In this document: piece by piece, positions 9,226 to 19,849 of the stretch
How the letters are laid out: every line of letters starts with the position of its first letter
How positions within the stretch are numbered: position 1 is the stretch's first letter
Assembly: GCF_019048265.1 (NCBI RefSeq)
Contig: NZ_CP077311.1
Span: 2,117,001-2,181,000, forward strand
Direction: 5' to 3'
Source: Aeromonas sp. FDAARGOS 1405
Lineage (GTDB): Bacteria; Pseudomonadota; Gammaproteobacteria; Enterobacterales; Aeromonadaceae
DNA length: 64,000 nt
Notes under the pieces: generated by a model
Seen by the model: the letters and a program-made list of their open reading frames with translations, nothing else
The model's database searches: none
Told to the model about the DNA's origin: nothing
Translations under genes and position numbers: made by a program

Positions 9226-9966
9226 TCAGCCCTGCTGCTCGGCCGCGTAGAGGGCGGCCCCGATAATGCCCGCCTGATTGAGGCTGGCTGCCGGAATAAG
9301 CGGCGCCCGTGTCTCGATGCGATCGACAAACTTATCCAGCTTGGCTGCGCTGCCGCCCCCCAGAATGAAGAGGTCGGGGGAGAAGAGAAACTCGAGGCGC
9401 GCCAGATACTTGTTGAAGCGCTTGCCCCAGCGGTTCCAGGAGAGATCTTCCCGTTTGCGCGCCGCATCGGAGCAGTAGTGCTCGGCGACCATTCCTTCCA
9501 GCATCAGATGGCCCAGCTCGGTGTTGGGCAGCAGATGGCCGTTGACGAAGATGGCGGTGCCGATGCCGGTGCCGACCGTGATGAGGATGATGACCCCCTT
9601 GCGATCCTTGCCAGCGCCAAAGCGCATCTCGGCCAGACCGGCGGCATCGGCATCATTCAGCACATAGCAGGGCTTGCCGGTGACATCGGCAAACAGATGT
9701 TCGGCATCGGTTTCGATCCAGCTCTTGTCGATGTTGGCGGCACTCTTGGCAACCCCGTTGTGGATGGTGGCGGGAAAGCCGCAGCCCACCGGTCCTTTCC
9801 AGTCGAAGTGTTCGACCAGCGCCTTGAGGGTATGGGCGATGGCGGCCGGGGTGGCCGGTTGCGGTGTGGCAATGCGATGGCGCTCGCCAATCAATTCGCC
9901 GGTTTTGGTGTCGACCAGGCAACCCTTGATCCCCGAGCCTCCAATATCCACTCCCAACATTTGCAT
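9226..9966 (-). CDS. ppgK: ROK-family polyphosphate glucokinase
   Basis: The 246-residue sugar kinase phosphorylates glucose using polyphosphate, and in many homologues also ATP. It opens with the ROK phosphate motif [11 protein letters not shown]. It has the catalytic Asp in [17 protein letters not shown], and then [11 protein letters not shown] and PNTELGHL. The long segment [21 protein letters not shown] is typical of PPGK rather than of other ROK kinases, which usually have a Cys-rich zinc site here. The ATG at 9966 has AAGGA at good spacing. It is a single gene on the minus strand. Its donor preference cannot be settled from the sequence. Confidence 0.85.
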   Translation of the reverse strand: MQMLGVDIGGSGIKGCLVDTKTGELIGERHRIATPQPATPAAIAHTLKALVEHFDWKGPVGCGFPATIHNGVAKSAANIDKSWIETDAEHLFADVTGKPCYVLNDADAAGLAEMRFGAGKDRKGVIILITVGTGIGTAIFVNGHLLPNTELGHLMLEGMVAEHYCSDAARKREDLSWNRWGKRFNKYLARLEFLFSPDLFILGGGSAAKLDKFVDRIETRAPLIPAASLNQAGIIGAALYAAEQQG

Positions 9967-10075
9967 CTGTAATGTCCTTTTAGTGTGCCGACCATGTTGT
10001 CTTGATCGCAGGGTTGATCACGACGGGTCGGCAGAGCATGAAAAAAGTGCTGCAATCCGGCAAGGGGCAGATCAC

Positions 10076-11230
10076 TTATGCGTGATCCGACAGACCTTTT
10101 TCGATGCAGCGGATCAGCAAACGGGTCTTCTTGTTCTCGTCATCCTGACGCCGGGCAAGGGTGGCCAGCGCCCATTCGATATGTTCGGCCACCATGGGCT
10201 CGGCGGTGGTCAGCCCCAGTTGCAGGGCTGCGATCACCTCGGGGGTCGCCGGGCCATTGCCCAGGGCGACTGCCAGATTGCGGCGCCAGCGTTGATAGCC
10301 GATGCGGCGGATCGGGCTCCCCTCGGTTTGTTTGAGGAAATCGCTCTCGCTCCAGCACCACAGCGCCAGCAGGGGCGGTCGGTGCAGGCTGGGGCGGGGG
10401 CTAAAATCGGGTTCCGGGCTGGCATCGGCGTAGCGATTCCAGGGGCAGATAAGCTGGCAGTCGTCGCAGCCGTAGATGCGGTTGCCCATCAAGGGCCTGA
10501 ACTCTTCCGGAATTGGGCCGTCATTCTCAATGGTGAGATAGGAGATGCAGCGGCGGCCATCCACCACATAGGGGGCGACAATGGCGCCGGTCGGGCAGAT
10601 GTTGATGCAGGCGACGCACTTGCCACACTGCTCCTTCTCCACTGGCTGGTCGAGCGGCAGCGGCAGGTTGAGCAACAGCTCACCGAGAAAGAAGAAGGAG
10701 CCAGCCGATTCGTTGAGCAGCAGTGAGTGTTTGCCAACCCAGCCTAGGCCCGCCTTGGCTGCCAGTGGCCGCTCGAGGATGGGGGCGGAGTCGACGAAGG
10801 GGCGCCACTCACCCAAGGTCTCTTCAGTGCCTTGAAACAGCTCGGCGCAGCGCGCTTCGATGCGATCACCCAGCTGTTTGAGCCGGTTGCGCAGCACCTT
10901 GTGGTAGTCGCGACCGAGAGCATAGCGGCTGATATAGCCGAGAGTCGGATCGCGCAGGGTAGCGGCGAAGCCCGCCTCGAACGGTAGGTAGTTCATCCGC
11001 ACCGACAACACCCGCATCGTGCCCGGCAACAGCTCGTGGGGGCGCGCGCGCATCATGCCGTGGCGCGCCATGTAATCCATGCTGCCGTGATAGCCCGCAT
11101 CCAGCCAGGCCTGCAATCTCGGCTCTTCGATACGCAGATCGGTGTCGGTGATGCCCGCCTGGTCAAAACCTAGCTCCCGTGCCCAGAGCTTGATATCGTG
11201 GGCCAGCTGGTGGAAGTCAGGTGCGCTCAT
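10076..11230 (-). CDS. queG: Epoxyqueuosine reductase QueG
   Basis: The 384-residue cobalamin-dependent iron-sulfur enzyme makes the last step of queuosine synthesis on tRNA, reducing epoxyqueuosine to queuosine. Two 4Fe-4S clusters are indicated by [16 protein letters not shown] and [10 protein letters not shown]. The active-site stretch [21 protein letters not shown] is characteristic. A HEAT-like C-terminus ([18 protein letters not shown]) follows. It diverges from nnr with 60 bp between them, as in E. coli, where queG and nnr are also divergent neighbours. Confidence 0.95.
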   Translation of the reverse strand: MSAPDFHQLAHDIKLWARELGFDQAGITDTDLRIEEPRLQAWLDAGYHGSMDYMARHGMMRARPHELLPGTMRVLSVRMNYLPFEAGFAATLRDPTLGYISRYALGRDYHKVLRNRLKQLGDRIEARCAELFQGTEETLGEWRPFVDSAPILERPLAAKAGLGWVGKHSLLLNESAGSFFFLGELLLNLPLPLDQPVEKEQCGKCVACINICPTGAIVAPYVVDGRRCISYLTIENDGPIPEEFRPLMGNRIYGCDDCQLICPWNRYADASPEPDFSPRPSLHRPPLLALWCWSESDFLKQTEGSPIRRIGYQRWRRNLAVALGNGPATPEVIAALQLGLTTAEPMVAEHIEWALATLARRQDDENKKTRLLIRCIEKGLSDHA

Positions 11231-11290
11231 GCGGCTTGACCTGGCCGGTGTTTGCTGGCGTGGGTCGATTGATAAGAGGCGGGAGCCGTC

Positions 11291-12802
11291 ATGGTAGAGA
11301 TCATCAGGGGCGCGTTGGGCACAAAAGAGGGGAGCAGTTTACCACAGGGGTTGTGGCAGACTGAACAGATCCGCGCACTGGAGCGCAACTGGGCCGCGCG
11401 TGAGGGGCAACCTCTCTATGCCCTGATGGAGCGAGCCGGTGCCGCGCTGCGCACCTATGCCACCCTGCATTGGCCCGACAGTCGCTGCTGGTGGATTTTC
11501 GTCGGCCCCGGTAATAACGGCGGTGATGGCTATGTGCTGGCCCGCCTTGCCCGCCAGATTGGCATCGAGGTGGTGGTGATTGCCGCCAGAGCACCCGACC
11601 AGCTGAAGGGGGATGCCAGACGGGCCGCCGATGAGTGGCTGGCGGCCGGTGGCCGGGTCTGGCTGGCCGAGCAGTTTGATAAGGACCAGCACACCACCCC
11701 GGATCTGGTGGTCGATGCCCTGCTTGGCACCGGCGTCAACACGTCCCTCTCGCCACTACTGACAAAGATCGTCGCAACAATCAATGGCTTGGCTGTGCCC
11801 GTGCTGGCGGTGGATCTCCCCTCCGGCCTCAACGGCGATACCGGCCGTGCCATGGGGGCCGTGGTGCAGGCCACTCGTACCCTCACCTTTATCGGTATCA
11901 AGCAGGGAATGCTCACCGGCGACGGGGTGGATTGTGTCGGCCAGCTCGACTGTGATCCCCTAGGCGTGACGCCTGATGAAGCTATGCTGCCCGCCGCCTG
12001 GCGTATCGATTATCCGCAGCTCAGCATGCTGCTGACCCCGCGCCCGCGCGCTTCCCACAAGGGCTCTTATGGCAAGGTGCTGCTGGTGGGGGGCAATCGC
12101 GGCATGCAGGGGGCCATCGTGCTGGCGGCTCGCGCCTGCCTGCGGGCGGGGGCCGGGCTGGTGCGGGTGTGTCAGCATCCGGAACATTCGCCGGTCAGCC
12201 TCTATCAACCCGAACTGATGAGTCTCACCAGCGCTGATTACGAGGGGGGGGCGTCGGTGCGGGTCATTGGCCCCGGGCTCGGTCAGGATGAGTGGGGAAG
12301 AGTACAAATCACCCGTTATCTCACCGAACGGCTGCCACTGGTTTTGGACGCCGATGGATTGAATTGGCTGGCGCAATCTCCCCGCCATCAGGATAATTGG
12401 GTGCTCACGCCCCATCCCGGCGAAGCAGCGCGCCTGCTGGGATGCTCCATTGCCGACATTGAAACCGACCGGTTTGCCGCCGTGCAGGCACTGCAGCGGC
12501 GTTATGGCGGTGTGGTTTTGTTAAAAGGGGCGGGAACACTTATTTATGACGGCGAGCGGGTCGCTCTCTGTTGTGAAGGCAATCCCGGCATGGCAAGTGG
12601 CGGCATGGGCGATCTGTTATCTGGTATAATCGCCGCCCTTTTGGCCCAGGGCTGGTCTGCCACCATGGCAAGCTGGCTGGGCGCCGTGATCCACGGCGAG
12701 GCTGCAGATCAGGCCGCCGCTGACGGCGAGCGGGGCATGCTGGCGTCAGACTTGCTGCCGCTGATCCGCAAACTGGTTAATCCCGACACCATTACAAGTT
12801 AA
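11291..12802 (+). CDS. nnr: Bifunctional NAD(P)HX epimerase / ADP-dependent NAD(P)HX dehydratase
   Basis: The 503-residue protein repairs hydrated NADH and NADPH. The N-terminal half is the epimerase, with [14 protein letters not shown]. The C-terminal half is the ribokinase-like dehydratase, with [33 protein letters not shown] and the nucleotide-binding GGMGDLLSG near the end. The ATG at 11291 follows GGGAG. It begins a long plus-strand gene series and ends 10 bp before tsaE. Confidence 0.96.
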   Translation: MVEIIRGALGTKEGSSLPQGLWQTEQIRALERNWAAREGQPLYALMERAGAALRTYATLHWPDSRCWWIFVGPGNNGGDGYVLARLARQIGIEVVVIAARAPDQLKGDARRAADEWLAAGGRVWLAEQFDKDQHTTPDLVVDALLGTGVNTSLSPLLTKIVATINGLAVPVLAVDLPSGLNGDTGRAMGAVVQATRTLTFIGIKQGMLTGDGVDCVGQLDCDPLGVTPDEAMLPAAWRIDYPQLSMLLTPRPRASHKGSYGKVLLVGGNRGMQGAIVLAARACLRAGAGLVRVCQHPEHSPVSLYQPELMSLTSADYEGGASVRVIGPGLGQDEWGRVQITRYLTERLPLVLDADGLNWLAQSPRHQDNWVLTPHPGEAARLLGCSIADIETDRFAAVQALQRRYGGVVLLKGAGTLIYDGERVALCCEGNPGMASGGMGDLLSGIIAALLAQGWSATMASWLGAVIHGEAADQAAADGERGMLASDLLPLIRKLVNPDTITS

Positions 12803-12812
12803 AAAGAAGAAC

Positions 12813-13286
12813 ATGGCAAAACAGTTGATGATGACACTGCCGGACGAGGCAGCAACCGTGGCACTTGGTGGCCGTCTGGCACAGGCCTGCCAGCAGGCGA
12901 CTACAGTGTTTTTGCATGGCACGCTTGGCGCCGGTAAAACCACCCTTACCCGCGGCTGGGTGCAGGGCCTTGGCCATCAGGGCAAGGTAAAAAGCCCGAC
13001 TTACACCCTGGTCGAGCCCTACGAACTCGATGGCTGGCAGGTCTACCATTTCGATCTCTATCGCCTGGCTGATCCGGAAGAGCTGGAATTCATGGGCATT
13101 CGGGACTATTTTGCCGCCAATACTCTCTGTCTGGTGGAGTGGTCCGAGAAGGGCGAGGGCTGGTTACCGGCCCCAGACCTGGAAATTACCCTCACCTATG
13201 TAGGCGAGCAGCGCGAGGTTCTGATAGAGGCTCGCACTGCTATTGGCGAAGCCATTCTGGAACGGTTGTCATCTACGTGCGCTTGA
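12813..13286 (+). CDS. tsaE: tRNA threonylcarbamoyladenosine biosynthesis ATPase TsaE
   Basis: The 157-residue P-loop ATPase works with TsaB and TsaD to form t6A37 on ANN-decoding tRNAs. Walker A is GTLGAGKTT near residue 37, followed by [12 protein letters not shown] and the Asp-rich [14 protein letters not shown] segment. The gene lies between nnr and amiB, its usual place. Its last 10 bp overlap the proposed amiB start. Confidence 0.96.
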   Translation: MAKQLMMTLPDEAATVALGGRLAQACQQATTVFLHGTLGAGKTTLTRGWVQGLGHQGKVKSPTYTLVEPYELDGWQVYHFDLYRLADPEELEFMGIRDYFAANTLCLVEWSEKGEGWLPAPDLEITLTYVGEQREVLIEARTAIGEAILERLSSTCA

Positions 13287-15001
13287 TCCTTGTTATTGCT
13301 CTCTCCTTGATGGCATTACCCTCCTGGGCGAATCAGCTCAAGAGTGTGCGAATCTGGCCATCACCGGATAATACCCGGGTGGTGCTCGATATGAGCAGTG
13401 CCCCCAACTACAACTACTTCACCCTGGCTGGCCCCGATAGATTGGTGATCGATCTGAAAGGGGCGAGCAACGCTGCCAATCTGGCCCAGGTCGAGAACAA
13501 CAGCGAGCTGGTGCGCAAGATACGTGAGAGCACTCCGCTGGAGAAGGGTGGCCTGCGGCTGGTACTGGATCTCAGCTCAGCCATCAAGCCGGTGGTCTTT
13601 CCGCTGGCACCAGCCGGGCCTTATGGTCACCGTCTGGTGATCGATCTACCTTATGAAGAGAAGCGGTCGGCTGCTGCGGTACAAGCCACACCAGTGGGTG
13701 GCAAGGGCAAGGGGGTGGTGATTGCCATCGACCCAGGCCACGGTGGGGAAGACCCGGGCTCCATCGGTCCACGTCGTACCTATGAGAAGCGAGTGACGCT
13801 GGCGGTCTCCCAGAAGCTGGCCGCGCTGATCGACCGCGAGCCGGGGATGCGCGCCGTGCTGACCCGTCGTGGCGACTATTTCGTCGACCTCAACAAGCGT
13901 TCCGAGATTGCCCGCAAGGCCAAGGCGGATCTGCTGGTGTCGGTCCATGCGGACAGCTTCCATAACTCCACTCCGCGTGGCGCCTCTGTCTGGGTCCTCT
14001 CGACCAACCGTGCCAACCGCGAGATGGGAAGCTGGCTGGAGAAGCAGGAGAAGCAGGGTGAGCTGCTGGGCGGGGTTGGCAAGGTATTGGCGGAATCCGA
14101 TCCCAACCCCTATCTGGCGCAGACCTTCCTCGACCTCTCAATGGACAAGTCCCGTGCCGAAGGCTACGACGTCAGCCGTCAGATCCTGCGCTCGTTGGGC
14201 AAGGTTGCCCGACTGCACAAGAAGGCGCCGGAGCATGCCAGTCTGGCTGTGCTGAAGGCGCCGGATATTCCCTCGGTGCTGGTCGAAACCGGCTTTATCT
14301 CCAACCATGCGGAAGAGAAGCTGCTGGCCACCTCAAGCTATCAGGATCAGCTGGCCCGCGCCATTTTCGAGGGGATCCGCAACTATTACCGCGCCCACCC
14401 GACCAAGGGGGCCATGCTGACCGGCAAGGGACAGGCGAGCAGGCCTGCTGCGACCACTCGCTCTGCACCGGTAGCTTCGCAGCCGGTGAGCCAGCCCAAG
14501 CCGGTGCAGTCGCAGCCGGTGGTGACCAACAAGATGCCGGCTACAGTGCGTGACGGCGCTACTGCGACCGGTTCAGGTGCCGGTGTGATCAAGCCCTATT
14601 CTGAGGCTGCGCAAGATTCTGGTGCGCCGGTTAGCAATGTGGGCGACTATGACAAATCTCGGATGCTCCGCCATGTGGTCAAACGTGGCGAGAGTCTCTC
14701 TCGCCTTGCCGAGAAGCATGGAGTGAGTCAATCCACTTTGGTAGAGATCAACCAGCTGCGCAGCCGGGATATTCAGATTGGTCAGACCATCTATATTCCC
14801 CAGCAGGGGCAGAGCCGCGCTGCCGCCCCCGTTCGCAGTGATGACAAGTCGCAGATGATCCGCCATGTGGTCAAGCGGGGGGAGAGTCTCTCCCGCCTTG
14901 CCGAGAAGCATGGGGTGAGTCAGGCGCGACTGGTAGAGATCAACAAGCTCAAATCGCGGAATATTCAGGTAGGGCAGGTACTCTACATTCCGCAAAACTG
15001 A
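13277..15001 (+). CDS. amiB: N-acetylmuramoyl-L-alanine amidase AmiB with two LysM domains
   Basis: The 574-residue periplasmic amidase cleaves septal peptidoglycan for cell separation and is activated by EnvC. It has a signal peptide ([16 protein letters not shown]), an AMIN domain, and amidase_3 with zinc ligands in [19 protein letters not shown] and the Glu of [10 protein letters not shown] Pro/Ser/Gln-rich linker precedes two nearly identical LysM repeats ([20 protein letters not shown]) near residues 460-505 and 525-573. E. coli AmiB lacks LysM; Vibrio forms carry it. The frame is open to 13139, but a GTG at 13277 directly precedes the signal peptide. The exact start is not certain. Confidence 0.93.
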   Translation: MRLILVIALSLMALPSWANQLKSVRIWPSPDNTRVVLDMSSAPNYNYFTLAGPDRLVIDLKGASNAANLAQVENNSELVRKIRESTPLEKGGLRLVLDLSSAIKPVVFPLAPAGPYGHRLVIDLPYEEKRSAAAVQATPVGGKGKGVVIAIDPGHGGEDPGSIGPRRTYEKRVTLAVSQKLAALIDREPGMRAVLTRRGDYFVDLNKRSEIARKAKADLLVSVHADSFHNSTPRGASVWVLSTNRANREMGSWLEKQEKQGELLGGVGKVLAESDPNPYLAQTFLDLSMDKSRAEGYDVSRQILRSLGKVARLHKKAPEHASLAVLKAPDIPSVLVETGFISNHAEEKLLATSSYQDQLARAIFEGIRNYYRAHPTKGAMLTGKGQASRPAATTRSAPVASQPVSQPKPVQSQPVVTNKMPATVRDGATATGSGAGVIKPYSEAAQDSGAPVSNVGDYDKSRMLRHVVKRGESLSRLAEKHGVSQSTLVEINQLRSRDIQIGQTIYIPQQGQSRAAAPVRSDDKSQMIRHVVKRGESLSRLAEKHGVSQARLVEINKLKSRNIQVGQVLYIPQN

Positions 15002-15004
15002 CGC

Positions 15005-15030
15005 GCGGGAGCGGGTGATACCGCTCTCGC
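15005..15030 (+). other. Hairpin in the amiB-mutL gap
   Basis: GCGGGAGCGG and CCGCTCTCGC pair in a 10-bp stem with one G-T pair around GTGATA, immediately after the amiB stop. There is no T-run, so it is either a weak terminator or an mRNA-stability element between amiB and the mutL repeats. Confidence 0.45.
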
Positions 15031-15074
15031 TGTTAGCCAATACCATCAGCAAGATTGAAATTCAGGAGCAAGTG

Positions 15075-15176
15075 ATGCCGCTCCGTATATTACCCCCTAT
15101 CCTGGCCAACCAGATTCCGGTTGGTGGAGAGGTGGTGGAACGGCTCTCTATCCGCAAGATTGAAATTCAGGAGTAA
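15075..15176 (+). CDS. Mini-ORF 1 upstream of mutL (33 codons)
   Basis: This short frame begins with a near copy of the MutL N-terminus ([14 protein letters not shown]), continues with PVGGEVVERL in place of MutL's AAGEVVERP, and ends SIRKIEIQE before TAA. CAGGAG precedes its ATG at normal distance. It may act as a leader whose translation feeds the next start, or be a degenerate duplication. Nothing shows that the peptide itself has a function. Confidence 0.45.
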   Translation: MPLRILPPILANQIPVGGEVVERLSIRKIEIQE

Positions 15177-15179
15177 GTG

Positions 15180-15281
15180 ATGCCGATCCGTATATTGCCC
15201 CCTATCTTGGCCAACCAGATTCCGGTTGGTGGAGAGGTGGTGGAACGGCTCCCTATCCGCAAGATTGAAATTCAGGAGTAA
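15180..15281 (+). CDS. Mini-ORF 2 upstream of mutL (33 codons)
   Basis: This is a second copy of the same short frame ([14 protein letters not shown], then PVGGEVVERL and PIRKIEIQE). It has its own CAGGAG and ends in TAA, directly followed by ATGATG, the mutL start. Over its first 14 codons it encodes the same residues as mutL while differing at five third or first codon positions, all silent. The stop-start layout allows reinitiation from one frame to the next. Confidence 0.45.
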   Translation: MPIRILPPILANQIPVGGEVVERLPIRKIEIQE

Positions 15282-15284
15282 ATG

Positions 15285-17153
15285 ATGCCGATCCGTATTT
15301 TGCCACCCATTCTGGCCAACCAGATTGCAGCCGGAGAGGTGGTGGAGCGGCCCTCTTCTGTGGTGAAAGAGCTGGTGGAGAACAGCCTGGATGCGGGGGC
15401 CGACCGGGTCGAGATCGACATCGACAAGGGGGGCGCCAAGCTGATCCGCATCCGTGACAACGGCTGCGGTGTCGCCAAAGATGAGCTGGTACTTGCGCTG
15501 TCGCGTCATGCAACCTCCAAGGTGGCCACGCTGGATGATCTGGAAGGGATCAACAGCCTCGGTTTTCGTGGCGAGGCGCTCGCCTCCATCAGCTCTGTCT
15601 CCCGTCTCACCTTCACCTCCCGCACCGCCGAGCAGTCCGAAGCCTGGCAAGCCCAGGCGGAAGGGCGCGAGATGAGCGTCACCATCAAGCCTGCGGCCCA
15701 TCCGGTGGGCACCACGGTGGAGGTGGTGGATCTCTTCTTTAATACACCCGCGCGGCGCAAATTCATGCGCAGCGAAAAGACCGAGTTTGCCCATATTGAC
15801 GAGCTGGTGCGCCGCATCGCGCTCTCCCGCTTCGATGCCACCCTGATCCTGCGCCACAATGGCAAGGTGGTGCGCCAGTACAAGGCCGCCAATACCGTGC
15901 CGGAGCAGGAGCGACGTCTCGCCGCCGTTTGCGGCACCCCCTTCATGCACCATGCGCTGGCGGTAGAGAGCGAGCATAGCGACGTGCGTCTGTGGGGCTG
16001 GCTGGCAACCCCGGAGGGGGCAAGACCGCTGAACGACCTGCAATACACCTACGTCAACGGTCGGATGATGCGTGACAAGCTCATCAATCATGCCATTCGT
16101 CAGGCCTATGACGAGCTGCTGCCCGCTGACCGTTTTGCAGCCTATGTGCTCTATATCGAGCTGGATCCCCGTCAGGTGGATGTCAACGTCCACCCGGCCA
16201 AGCATGAGGTACGGTTTCATCAGGCGCGGTTGATCCACGACTTTATTTTTCAGGCGCTGTTTACTGCGCTGCGTCGCGAAGGGGTCAGCGCCGCTCATCA
16301 GGACACTCCGCTGGCCGAAACCCTGGTCGAGCTGCCGGTCAGCCCGCAGATCGAATATCCCGGTCAGGCTCCGCGTACCGAGTGGTACGGTGCCGAGCAC
16401 AGCTACCGGGCACCTGCACAGGTGCGGGAAGGGAACGGTGGTGGTGCAGGCCGAGCCAGCAACTATCAACCGCCCGAGCCCCCAAGCCGGGAGGCGATGC
16501 GCGGCATGGGCGCTCTGCTCACTACGCTTCCTATCGCAGCTGAGGCTGCTCCTGCGCAGCCCACTGATCCAGTGCCGTCACCCAAACAGGGGGGATGTCG
16601 TGCCCTGACACTGGTGGAGCAGGCCTACCTGTTGATCGAGCGTGATAATCAGCTGGCGCTGCTCTCGCTGGTACGCGCCGAGCGGGTACTGCTGCGCCAC
16701 TGGCTGCTGGAGACCTGGGGCCAGGGACTGGCTGCCCAGCCGCTGTTGCTGCCGGTCTCCTTCAAATTGCCGAAGAATTTGATCGCGCTGGTGACCGAGC
16801 AGGAACGTTTGCTGAAACGGATGGGGCTGGAGTTGAAAAGCGGGGGGCGCGACACCATGATCCTGACTCGGGTGCCGGCTCTGCTGCGCCAGACCGATCT
16901 GGTGCGTCTGTTACCCGAATTGCTGCAAATTATCGAGGGCGGATCTGACAGTGATGCTGGTCAGCAGGCTGAAGTATTATGCCAATGGCTGGTGGAGCAG
17001 GGGATAAGCCGCGAGAAGATATACGATTTTTCAACTGCCAGTCGTCTGCTGACGGAACTTGTAGCCGCTCACGCTGACCAACTGACAGATATTCGCATGG
17101 TACGCCCGCTTTCATTGGCGACCGTGCTGGAGGAGTTTGAACATGGCGAGTGA
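15285..17153 (+). CDS. mutL: DNA mismatch repair protein MutL
   Basis: The 622-residue GHKL ATPase links MutS to MutH and UvrD in mismatch repair. N-terminal motifs are [31 protein letters not shown] and [10 protein letters not shown] variable linker (about residues 340-440) precedes the C-terminal dimerisation domain. The endonuclease motif DQHA(X)2E(X)4E is not seen, as expected for organisms that use MutH. ATG 15285 is used; an in-frame ATG at 15282 directly precedes it. Two mini-ORF copies of its start lie upstream, and its end overlaps miaA by 11 bp. Confidence 0.96.
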   Translation: MPIRILPPILANQIAAGEVVERPSSVVKELVENSLDAGADRVEIDIDKGGAKLIRIRDNGCGVAKDELVLALSRHATSKVATLDDLEGINSLGFRGEALASISSVSRLTFTSRTAEQSEAWQAQAEGREMSVTIKPAAHPVGTTVEVVDLFFNTPARRKFMRSEKTEFAHIDELVRRIALSRFDATLILRHNGKVVRQYKAANTVPEQERRLAAVCGTPFMHHALAVESEHSDVRLWGWLATPEGARPLNDLQYTYVNGRMMRDKLINHAIRQAYDELLPADRFAAYVLYIELDPRQVDVNVHPAKHEVRFHQARLIHDFIFQALFTALRREGVSAAHQDTPLAETLVELPVSPQIEYPGQAPRTEWYGAEHSYRAPAQVREGNGGGAGRASNYQPPEPPSREAMRGMGALLTTLPIAAEAAPAQPTDPVPSPKQGGCRALTLVEQAYLLIERDNQLALLSLVRAERVLLRHWLLETWGQGLAAQPLLLPVSFKLPKNLIALVTEQERLLKRMGLELKSGGRDTMILTRVPALLRQTDLVRLLPELLQIIEGGSDSDAGQQAEVLCQWLVEQGISREKIYDFSTASRLLTELVAAHADQLTDIRMVRPLSLATVLEEFEHGE

Positions 17154-18072
17154 CTTGCCGACCGCAATTTTTCTGATGGGGCCGACGGCCTCCGGCAAGA
17201 CGGATCTCGCCATTGAACTGTGTCAGGCATTGCCTTGCGACATCATCAGCGTCGATTCTGCGCTGATCTATCGTGGCATGGATATAGGTACGGCCAAGCC
17301 GACTGCCGATGAGCTGGCACGGGCCCCGCACCGGCTGATCGACATTCTTGATCCCGCAGTGAGCTATTCTGCGGCCGATTTTTGCAAGTATGCCCTGCGG
17401 GAGATGAAAGAGATCGCCGATCGCGGCCGCATTCCGCTGCTGGTGGGCGGTACCATGCTCTATTTCAAGGCGTTGCTGGAGGGATTGTCTCCGCTGCCCT
17501 CCGCCGATCCCGCCATTCGAGCCGGGATTGAGGAAGAGGCTGCCCGCCTCGGTTGGCAGGCGCTGCACGATGAGCTGGTACGCATCGACCCGGTGGCCGG
17601 GGCGCGGATCCACCCCAATGATCCGCAGCGACTCTCCCGGGCGCTGGAGGTCTACCGCATCAGCGGCAAGACCCTTACCGAGCTGACGCAGGTGCAGGGG
17701 GAGGGCTTGCCCTATCGGGTGCTGCAGTTTGCCATCGCCCCGAGCGATCGTGCCTTGCTGCATCAGCGTATCGAACAGCGCTTTGACAAGATGCTGCAAG
17801 GTGGCTTTGAACAGGAGGTTCGTGCGCTGATGGCGCGCGGCGATCTGACCCCGGATCTCCCCTCCATTCGCTGTGTGGGTTATCGCCAAATGTGGGACTA
17901 CCTGTGCGGTGAAGTGGGGTATGATGAGATGCGTTATCGTGGCATTGTTGCCACACGCCAATTGGCAAAACGACAGATGACCTGGTTACGCGGCTGGCCC
18001 GACGTGACCTGGTTGGAATCTGGTGAGTCTGGCAATCTCGACCGCGTGCTTGCTCGCGCTGGTGCGGCTTGA
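17143..18072 (+). CDS. miaA: tRNA dimethylallyltransferase MiaA
   Basis: The 309-residue enzyme adds the isopentenyl group to A37 of tRNAs reading UNN codons. It has the P-loop [28 protein letters not shown], the DILDP segment and the C-terminal tRNA-binding part with [12 protein letters not shown] and [17 protein letters not shown] 17143 is chosen over the TTG at 17137 because GGAGGAG at 17129-17135 fits it. It overlaps the mutL end and precedes hfq, as in E. coli. Confidence 0.96.
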   Translation: MASDLPTAIFLMGPTASGKTDLAIELCQALPCDIISVDSALIYRGMDIGTAKPTADELARAPHRLIDILDPAVSYSAADFCKYALREMKEIADRGRIPLLVGGTMLYFKALLEGLSPLPSADPAIRAGIEEEAARLGWQALHDELVRIDPVAGARIHPNDPQRLSRALEVYRISGKTLTELTQVQGEGLPYRVLQFAIAPSDRALLHQRIEQRFDKMLQGGFEQEVRALMARGDLTPDLPSIRCVGYRQMWDYLCGEVGYDEMRYRGIVATRQLAKRQMTWLRGWPDVTWLESGESGNLDRVLARAGAA

Positions 18073-18144
18073 CACTCCCTGTATAATCAGGTTGTTATAT
18101 TGATATTCGGTGTTTAAAAACAACAAACTATAAGGAAAAGAAAA

Positions 18145-18408
18145 ATGGCTAAGGGGCAATCTCTCCAAGACCCGTTTTTGAATGCGCTGCGCCGTGAGCG
18201 GATTCCTGTTTCTATCTATTTGGTGAACGGCATCAAACTGCAAGGTCAGATCGAGTCTTTTGACCAGTTTGTTATCCTGCTGAAAAACACCGTGAGTCAG
18301 ATGGTTTACAAGCACGCCATCTCGACTGTCGTACCGGCCCGTGCCGTTAATCATCACCAGCCCACTCCGGGTGGCGCGGCTGATGATCAGGGTGATGCCG
18401 AGGCGTGA
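18145..18408 (+). CDS. hfq: RNA chaperone Hfq
   Basis: The 87-residue Sm-like hexameric protein promotes pairing of small RNAs with mRNAs. It has the conserved [31 protein letters not shown] (Sm1) and [15 protein letters not shown] (Sm2) with the distal-to-proximal RNA-binding Gln, Phe, Lys and His. The C-terminal tail is short, about 17 residues against about 30 in E. coli (102 residues). AAGGAAAAG precedes the ATG. The 72-bp gap after miaA holds -10-like sequences, but no convincing -35 pairs with them. Confidence 0.97.
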   Translation: MAKGQSLQDPFLNALRRERIPVSIYLVNGIKLQGQIESFDQFVILLKNTVSQMVYKHAISTVVPARAVNHHQPTPGGAADDQGDAEA

Positions 18409-18471
18409 TATCCCTGGGCGAGTCGACTCGCCAACTCAGATTCATCATGATTCCTGTTAAGGAGCAAGCGC

Positions 18472-19758
18472 TTGTTTGACCGTTATGAAGCTGGCGAACA
18501 GGCCGTTCTGGTGCATGTCAACTTCAGTGATGAGGGTGAGCGGGAGGATCTGGAAGAGCTCAAAATGTTGGTGAGCTCGGCCGGAGTCAATGCGCTGGGG
18601 GTGATCACCACCAGTCGTAGTGCGCCCAGCGCCAAATTTTTTGTCGGCAGCGGCAAGGCTGAAGAGATTGCGTCCCAAGTCCAGATGCTGGATGCCGACG
18701 TCGTTATCTTCAACCATGCCCTGACCCCTGCCCAGGAGCGCAATCTGGAGCGTCTGTTCCAGTGCCGAGTGGTGGACCGAACCGGCCTGATCCTCGATAT
18801 CTTTGCCCAGCGCGCCCGAACCCATGAAGGTAAACTGCAGGTCGAACTGGCCCAGTTGCGCCATCTTTCCACTCGTCTGGTGCGAGGCTGGACCCACCTT
18901 GAGCGTCAAAAGGGCGGGATTGGTCTGCGTGGTCCGGGTGAAACCCAGCTTGAAACTGACCGACGTCTGCTGCGGGAACGCATCAAGGCGATTTTGCGTC
19001 GGCTCGACAAGGTGGCCAAGCAGCGGGAGCAGGGACGCCGCGCCCGCAACCGCAACGAAGTGCCGACGGTGTCACTGGTTGGTTATACCAACGCCGGAAA
19101 GTCCACTTTGTTCAACCAACTTACAGCTGCCAGCGTGTATGCTGCCGACCAATTGTTCGCAACTCTGGATCCTACCCTGCGTAAACTGGTGATCCGGGAT
19201 GTGGGTGATGTGATTTTGGCGGATACAGTTGGATTTATTCGACACTTGCCCCATGATCTGGTCGCGGCCTTCAAGGCGACCCTGCAGGAGACCCGTGAAG
19301 CGGATCTGCTGCTGCATGTGGTGGACTGTGCCGATGAGCAGATGCAGGAGAATATCGACTCCGTGCAGCAGGTATTGGCCGAGATTGAAGCCGATGACAG
19401 GCCCCAGCTGATGATCTGCAACAAGATTGACAAGCTGGCGGATCGTCCGGCAGGTCTGGAGCGAGATGACGAGGGGCGCCCGTTGCGCGTCTGGTTGTCG
19501 GCCCAGACTGGTGAAGGTTGTGAGCATCTGTTTACGGCGCTGACCGAATTGCTGGCTGGCTCCATGGTGCATCACACCCTGCAGTTGCCTCCTTCTGCCG
19601 CGAGATTGCGCAGTGCGCTCTATCAGCTGAAAGGGATTGAGCAGGAAGGTTTTAGCGAGGAGGGTGATTTCGTGCTGGAAGTCCGCTTGCAAGTGGCCGA
19701 CTGGAACCGCCTCGTGAAACAGGAAGGTGAGAGTTTACAACGCTTTATCAGGCATTGA
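18472..19758 (+). CDS. hflX: Ribosome-splitting GTPase HflX
   Basis: The 428-residue GTPase dissociates stalled or heat-damaged ribosomes. The N-terminal HflX domain opens MFDRYEAGEQAVLVHV. The middle linker has GPGETQLETDRRLLRERI. The G domain has GYTNAGKST, the switch DTVGFIRHLP and NKID. The start is a TTG at 18472: AAGGAG at 18459-18464 gives 7-bp spacing and the N-terminus fits the family. It lies between hfq and hflK as in E. coli. Confidence 0.96.
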   Translation: MFDRYEAGEQAVLVHVNFSDEGEREDLEELKMLVSSAGVNALGVITTSRSAPSAKFFVGSGKAEEIASQVQMLDADVVIFNHALTPAQERNLERLFQCRVVDRTGLILDIFAQRARTHEGKLQVELAQLRHLSTRLVRGWTHLERQKGGIGLRGPGETQLETDRRLLRERIKAILRRLDKVAKQREQGRRARNRNEVPTVSLVGYTNAGKSTLFNQLTAASVYAADQLFATLDPTLRKLVIRDVGDVILADTVGFIRHLPHDLVAAFKATLQETREADLLLHVVDCADEQMQENIDSVQQVLAEIEADDRPQLMICNKIDKLADRPAGLERDDEGRPLRVWLSAQTGEGCEHLFTALTELLAGSMVHHTLQLPPSAARLRSALYQLKGIEQEGFSEEGDFVLEVRLQVADWNRLVKQEGESLQRFIRH

Positions 19759-19849
19759 TTCGTCGATGAAGATGAACCCTTAGGGGCTTCTCAACGTATG
19801 ATGGCCCGATAGAGATGATATCCATCCGCATGTATTAATGGAGACGCTG

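Larger units (their letters stand above)
15045..15326 (+). repeat. Tandem 105-bp repeat of the mutL ribosome-binding site and first codons
   Basis: The stretch ATCAGCAAGATTGAAATTCAGGAG plus a start region recurs at 15045, 15150 and 15255, a period of exactly 105 bp (35 codons). Start codons therefore fall at 15075, 15180 and 15285, all in one frame. Copies 1 and 2 are nearly identical. Copy 3 is the real mutL start and matches until the ATT codon at 15324-15326, after which it diverges. Each unit ends GAG-TAA (or GAG-CAA before copy 1), followed by GTG or ATG and then ATG. Confidence 0.93.

Noticed and set aside
15090..16469. Minus-strand ORF of 459 codons over the mutL start
   Set aside because: It is a frame shadow of mutL and its repeats in GC-rich DNA, with repeated low-value sequence and no ribosome-binding site.
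18069..18101. TTGACA and TATAAT/TATATT words before hfq
   Set aside because: The spacings are 7 and 21 bp, unsuited to a sigma70 promoter.
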